A stretch of DNA of 64,000 bases from Antitrichia curtipendula (taxonomy: Eukaryota; Streptophyta; Bryopsida; Hypnales; Leucodontaceae), in assembly GCA_951230915.1 (NCBI GenBank), contig OX579637.1, positions 18,476,001 to 18,540,000 of the forward strand, written 5' to 3'. The translations under genes and the position numbers were made by a program. This document shows, piece after piece, positions 59,066 through 64,000 of the stretch; within the stretch, counting starts at the first letter, position 1, and each line of letters begins with the position of its first letter. Below the pieces are notes generated by a model. The model was not told where the DNA came from, did not search any database, and was given only the letters and a program-made list of their open reading frames with translations.

Positions 59066-60540
59066 TTAGCCACTAAAAGACCATTTGTCCTTAAGGGTGA
59101 CAATTTGGATTAAGGTAGGTTCCTATGACTACAATGTTTAGTGAAATTTTTTGAGGATGGGTGGTTTTGCAATAGCTTTGTAGATATATAATTCTGTTTC
59201 AATTGTGCTTGGGAGAAAAAATTATGGCTCAATAAGACAAAAATGGAGGTCGGCAGACACTACCAAAAAATTACAAAAACTCAAAATTAATTTGTTTAAT
59301 TTGTTTTTCCTAAATTGTATATTTTTGTCTACATATGAAGCTTTGATTCATTTTATTTGTATTAATAATGAGAAAGTTATGGACAATTTTAGTTTCTTGG
59401 ACAATCTAAGGATCTTCTTGAAAAAATGACTTATAGGATTCATTTGTGAATGCCATTTTTACAATTTTTCAAAAGAAATTGTTAGACATGGGTGTATTCT
59501 CTTGCACCAACAATCTCGTTGTTGGAATAATTGTATTTCAACTTCATCATAAAGATATTAACCCCTAAAGTCCATGGCCATTTTTCTGCCAAAAATCACT
59601 TAAAATTGCCATTTTTGTTCCATTCATCCAGGAATGCAAAACTCATATTTCTTAGAGACTAATCGTAGGAAATTGTATTTTACTCATCCAAGAACATGTG
59701 GTAAAAATTTCATGGAGTTTGACTTTATTAATTAGAAGATATAAGCATTCAGAGTTGAAAATTAAAGTTTTACAAAATGTACTCTTACAATTTTAAAGGA
59801 CTTTGATTGGCATTTGTTGAAATTTTTTACATTACAAACCTTGAATTTATAATTTTTTATGTTGAAGGATTAAATTGAAAATTAAAAAAAAAAATCCAAG
59901 AAAAAAAAGCTTGATTTTCATTATTTTAAATTTTTTTAAGTTGAAGTAGGTCCAAGTTTTAACAAACAACTAAATTGTTAATTGCTCTAAAATAGAATTG
60001 AAATACAATAATCCCAAACAAGAAACCTTAACCTGATCAAAAAACAAAATTTGAGAAAACTTGAAAATTGCATTCAAAATTGAGTTCTTAAGAGGTATTT
60101 CTTTCTAAATAAGATGCTTAAATTGCCCAGAAAACAAAATTGTCCATAACTTTCTCATCACTAGTCTAAATAAAATGAATCAAAGCTTCATTTCTACATT
60201 AAAATATAATTTTTTGAAAAAAAATTCACAAGTTTTAGTTTTAATTTTTTCTGATTTTTTGGAGGCTACTTGCCAACCTCCGTTTATGGCATATTGTACT
60301 ATAACTTTTGCTCCCAAGCACCAATTGACACTAAAATTATATTTCCAAGACCCTTAGCTCCAATTCGCAACTTCTAAAAAGGTTTAAAATATCACAACAA
60401 AATTTGAACAATTAAGAGTATATGCAAAGTTGCATTTTGGCCCTCATAGGGCCAATGTGACTTTAGAGGTTAATGATTTAGTTTTTCTTTCAAACTTGAA
60501 TCTACTTCTATTTAAAAAATTTTAAAAATTTAAAAATTTA
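59066..60540. repeat. Large inverted repeat / host repeat copy carrying an insertion
   Basis: DNA at about 59170-59430 is repeated inverted at about 60100-60360: GAAGCTTTGATTCATTTTAT and GAGAAAGTTATGGACAATTT occur in both arms, and the outer parts (59066-59100 versus 60435-60473) are diverged matches of the TTAACCTCTAAAG end. The outer right flank 60470-60540 and the left flank 59470-59561 together match the uninterrupted copy at 3170-3300. The unit is a nested structure rather than one simple element. Confidence 0.7.
59558..60473. mobile_element. TTAA-flanked insertion (piggyBac-like target duplication)
   Basis: The ends are TTAACCCCTAAAGTCCATGG at 59558 and GACTTTAGAGGTTAA ending at 60473, giving inverted terminal repeats CCYCTAAAGTC inside a TTAA on both sides. 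The paralogous copy at 3170-3300 has a single TTAA (3246-3249) at this point, with matching DNA on both sides. That shows precise insertion into TTAA with its duplication. There is no transposase frame inside, so it is non-autonomous. Confidence 0.8.
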
Positions 60541-60542
60541 GT

Positions 60543-60970
60543 CAGGGTTATACACTGGACAGACCATCCGCCTACACGTTCGTCCGGTTCATCCATCCAA
60601 TAGAGGTCCTTGCTTGTTCAATGTGGTCAACAGTTAGTTGACTTTTTGATAAGGTAAAAAAAGCAGATGTGGAATTTCTTTTGCCGTGTGGCTGTCAACG
60701 TGAATTTGGGCTTGAACACAAACATGTCTGGGCGCAGACTTAGGACGGGCGGGGATGCTAAATATGTAGGGGTGAGGATACATTACAGGGCGCGGAATTA
60801 ATTTGGATAGGGCATAGACATAGCTAGTGGGTGACAACACTAATGTGTTGGGCAAAGACTTAGTTGACTGTACAAGTGCAAACGTCCCTGCTTGTAAAGG
60901 TCTACGCCTTGTACCATAGCGTCCCTGCAAGAGGCAATGAAGTCCCCGCCTGTACCTTGGTGTCTCCGAA
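60543..60970 (+). mobile_element. hAT-like terminus followed by a GGGCG-rich array
   Basis: CAGGGTTATACACTGGACAG at 60543 is a hAT-type terminal sequence followed by ATCCGCC, CGTCCGG and, from 60700, by repeats such as TCTGGGCGCAGACTTAGG, TAGGGCATAGACATAG and TTGGGCAAAGACTTAG. No right end or gene was identified, so it may be truncated. Confidence 0.5.
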
Positions 60971-62497
60971 ACATGCATAGATCATCATCTTATGCATGGA
61001 GCAAGAATAAATAAACATAACAATTATTTTCATATAATAGCATTTAAATTATATCCAAAAGATTTGATTTACATAGATATTTGGTTTAGTCCATATATAC
61101 ATTATCCTCTATAAAGGTAACATGTGAACAACCCTTACCTTCAACCTAACTATCATGTGCAAATTTGCAAAACATTCTAGAGAGAAGCTAGAAACTATTA
61201 TCTTCGATAACAACATGCGAGTATAACCCAATTGTACGGCGCCATCCTCAAAGTATCTAGAACACCTAGAACTGATGCCTTCTCTTGCGGATCTTCCTTT
61301 TGGAGGCTCTCTAATTTCACTCAGAGGTTTGCATATTGAAGGGCTGCCCACGTATCATTGCTGCAAAAATAACGTTAATCTCACTCTTCTCTCTAGATAT
61401 AAGAAGCTATCCACCTTGTTGCATATGCTTCAGCTCCTTAAGAATATAATTACTTCTTTAGCATCACCTTAAGTAAGTTCTCTAAGCCCTGGTCTCTGTA
61501 CTAACCTCATATTCGTTATTTTGGGAATTTTCCAGTGAAATGGGAGTCTTTTTTCAATGACATGGGAATTTTTGGAGGCACATAATTGAGAAACAAAGAC
61601 GAATTTAAAGAATTCAACACATAAAATAGAACGCAGTTACATGTAAAACAAGTTTGCAAATGAAAAATTTGGAAATGTCATATACAACTTGCGATATGCA
61701 ATATTGTTCATTGACAAATGTCATGACATGTACACGTAAATGTTGGATGAATGCATTGTCCAACAAAATCCAGAAAGAGCATAGCCTACCGTTACACTTC
61801 TGGTAGCAAAATATGACATCATCATCGCCCATGTTAGACACTACAAATAGATTGCTTAAAAAGACAAATGTATGGTGAATAAAGAATGAAGTGGATGCGG
61901 AACTTTGACCTGGATCAAGTTAGGAACAAATAGTGAAAAAACAAGTCATACAAACGCCACCCTAAGACTCTCAAAAATCACATTCCACACGTTGCAATTT
62001 GGAACGTCATTTATGAATGTCCTTAGAGCGACATTTGGACGTTTTTGATTCTTCACTATTTGTGCCTAGATCTAGGTCAAAGCTGAGCGTCTACTTCATT
62101 CTTCAATCACCATGTCATCATCTGTTTAAGCTTCTAGTTGCATGAATACCACGAGCAATGAAGATGTCATATTTTGACTACCCGGTTTGTAAAATTCTAA
62201 CGGTTTGAATAGCTCACATCTAGAAGATATTCAAGTAAGGGATCTGTAGTATCCAATAATGGACCTCACCACAATGTATATACTACCCCTTTGTTAGATA
62301 TTTGAAAACATTTAGTTCTATGAAACATCTATTCACATGTTTCTATATCTACTACTATATCTACATTATTCAGTCTTTTACTAAAGTAAGGTGTCAACTA
62401 CGTGCCGTTTCTTCAGCTTCTCCAAAGCATTCAAAATCTTTGGCCCTTGACTATAACCTTCAGTAATTCTACCGGCATGACGCATGTGCTCTACCTG
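60971..62497. other. No recognised gene; decayed frames on the minus strand
   Basis: Minus frames at 61109-61351 and 61614-61841 (GDDDVIFCYQKCNGRLCSFW) may be far-decayed downstream parts of the pseudogene at 62498-63055, but no alignment with 55655 onward was found. Confidence 0.4.
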
Positions 62498-63055
62498 TTA
62501 CGCCTGCAACGATCTGAGCTCCCAGAAGTCCCGACTTGGAGTGGAACATTGACTCTGCGATGGCTCATCATGTTTTCTCTTTAATCCCCACCCATGTGAT
62601 TGTGCACATCGGTGAGGAAGCAATGATGGAACAATAGGAGCAGAAACAATTATCTCACGTGGCTTCTCTGAGACATTGAGCTCCAATTCTGCAGCCAACA
62701 TGGAGTAGTTGGCGTCTCCATACAACCTCCTTTGGGTCCCTTTATCCAAAGCTGTTGGCGACAATGAAGAATTTCAATTTTCCCTGGATCGCAAAGGAGA
62801 TGGCGAGCACGAAATTGCCAAACGAGGCTTCCAATTTGGAGGACTGTCCACCACACCATCTTCGATGGGCTTAACAAAAAAATCCATACCGGAATTGAGT
62901 GTGGGTGCCGAGCACAGAAAGTTCCCGATGTTGAGTACTACATATTGTCCATAGTCTAGGATAGAATCCGCAGACGCCTGGCATGGTAAAACCTCATTTG
63001 GCGCAGAGGGTTCTAATGCACTCACTGTAGCTAGGTTTTTGGAATCCAATCCCAA
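62498..63055 (-). pseudogene. Second copy of the 3' module of 54807-55655
   Basis: Minus frame 63055-62774 reads LATVSALEPSAPNEVLPC, LDYGQYVVLNIGNFLCSAPT, SGMDFFVKPIEDGVVDSPPN and LAISCSPSPLRSREN up to a TAA; in another phase 62764-62498 continues TALDKGTQRRLYGDANYS, EIIVSAPIVPSLLPHRCAQS and LKRKHDEPSQSQCSTPSRD. Order and motifs match 54950-55190 on the plus strand. The upstream part, where a phosphatase would be expected, lies beyond about 63060 and was not seen in the remaining 940 bases. A phase change near 62765 breaks it. Confidence 0.5.
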
Positions 63056-63059
63056 GTGC

Positions 63060-64000
63060 TACTGAGTTCGAACGCTAGGGAATGATCTATGTAAGGTCAG
63101 TGTTGCGTGTTCAAAATGTCACTTATGTACTTGAGTTTTGAAAATAGAATGAAAATTCACTTTTATTCCCACTAAATATCCCAAAAAACAGTCCATTATA
63201 AAATAAAAGACTCAGCATGCATGTCCCTGTCCTGTCTAGTGTTCTAGGGCTTGTGACAATAGTTCTTGACAATAGTTCAGGGTGGACTAACTTGTGTATG
63301 GATGCAATGCAAGACTTGACCTCAGTACAGCTCACTATAGTACTTTGAACATCGTACAAATATACCTTTTTTAATATTTCAAAAAGATTTAGAGTTTAAA
63401 AGTTTAGGATATACTTACAAAAAAATTGCAGTCACAAGCAACACACAAGGACAATAGGGCCAATCACTTGGTAAGTTAGCATGCTCTACCTACAGATCAT
63501 TTCAAAAGAAAACTATTTCAACATATGTAATAAAGCTTCATGCATCTAAAAGTGCTCGATAAATATTCCCAATCAAACACTAGTACCATTAACTAGTAAG
63601 TTTCTTCTAAGTCTCCAAATACAACCTTATTACCACACACAATTAACTTTAACCTATAACCTTACATCTATTACCAAACCCTAAGATAGCCTAATCTAAA
63701 ACTTAAAACTCTAATTCAAACCCTTAATTGTTTGGCAATAGGTTCCTTTAGTTTTGTATAAAATAGAGGTATTTTGAAAATTAATAATTTTTTTATAAAA
63801 TTCCCAATTATAATAATGTCAAAGCTAATGAACAAAATATTTTGTGTTTATTATAAATAATCAAAATTTAATTAAATTATTTATAATAAAACAAATTTAA
63901 AAATGCATTACCAAATACCCTCAGTTTACAGCCAAATCTCTAATCCTAATTGTGACAATAGGTCTTTTTGACTGTAAAAATTTGACAAATTCAAAAATCC
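63060..64000. other. AT-rich right edge, degenerate CCCTAA words
   Basis: No gene is seen. CCCTAAGATAGCCTAATCTA and similar words at 63675-63725 are decayed CCCTAAA units. Confidence 0.55.

Overview
This window reads as repeat-dominated nuclear DNA from a plant-type (streptophyte) genome with a large, transposon-rich make-up. The grounds are hAT transposase domains with plant-style BED finger and dimerisation motifs, a SWIM zinc-finger remnant, short degenerate TTTAGGG-type telomere-like runs at about 2.51, 3.96, 42.3 and 63.7 kb, intron-like breaks in coding stretches, and a very AT-rich background cut by GC-rich tandem arrays. I cannot name the lineage. No intact host gene, rRNA or tRNA gene was recognised. 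Almost every coding stretch is a decayed mobile-element gene that keeps recognisable domains but carries in-frame stops and frameshifts.

Layout. 0-11.4 kb: C-terminal part of a hAT transposase with a single internal TGA (1-1557); a 65-bp GTCCG tandem array; a copy of a TTAA-ended dispersed repeat (2984-3300); a GC-rich 173-bp tandem array (4174-4942) followed by a basic ORF remnant; several small minisatellites (26, ~60 and ~62 bp); a minus-strand acidic and Gly/Tyr/Arg-rich ORF (8889-9986) whose upstream side is a GTCCG-rich hAT-like terminus with a 23-bp-arm hairpin (10240-10555); and a SWIM-finger pseudogene (10910-11395). 11.4-41.5 kb: AT-rich DNA with three dead copies of one DDE/RNase-H-like transposase family resembling DUF7869 (14780-16560 minus, 25750-26566 plus, 37566-40563 minus), two hAT remnants on the minus strand (29800-31140 and 33590-36620), minisatellites whose units contain small dyads (37, 38 and 42-43 bp), a 73-nt-arm foldback (22789-22946) and a second foldback (26568-26671). 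45.8-55.7 kb: remains of a plus-strand multi-part gene or gene set with an INGQHS (ParB/DGQHR-like) segment, a coiled-coil segment, an FCP1/NIF-type HAD phosphatase domain and a conserved 3' segment. It is split by a 3383-bp TG...CA element (47468-50850) flanked by a GAAAC direct repeat. 57.3-64 kb: another coiled-coil pseudogene, a ~124-bp hAT-like MITE, a TTAA-flanked insertion (59558-60473) for which copy 2984-3300 supplies a paralogous empty site, a hAT-like terminus with a GGGCG-rich array, and a minus-strand second copy of the 55-kb 3' segment.

Functionally the window is a graveyard of elements rather than a working locus. The most informative signals are relationships inside the window: the empty site proving one insertion, the 5-bp target duplication, the repeated association of GTCCG arrays with hAT genes or hAT-like ends, three copies of one transposase, two copies of the phosphatase-linked 3' module, and a recurring pattern in which open frames are broken by TAG or TGA codons that single C-to-T or G-to-A changes would explain.
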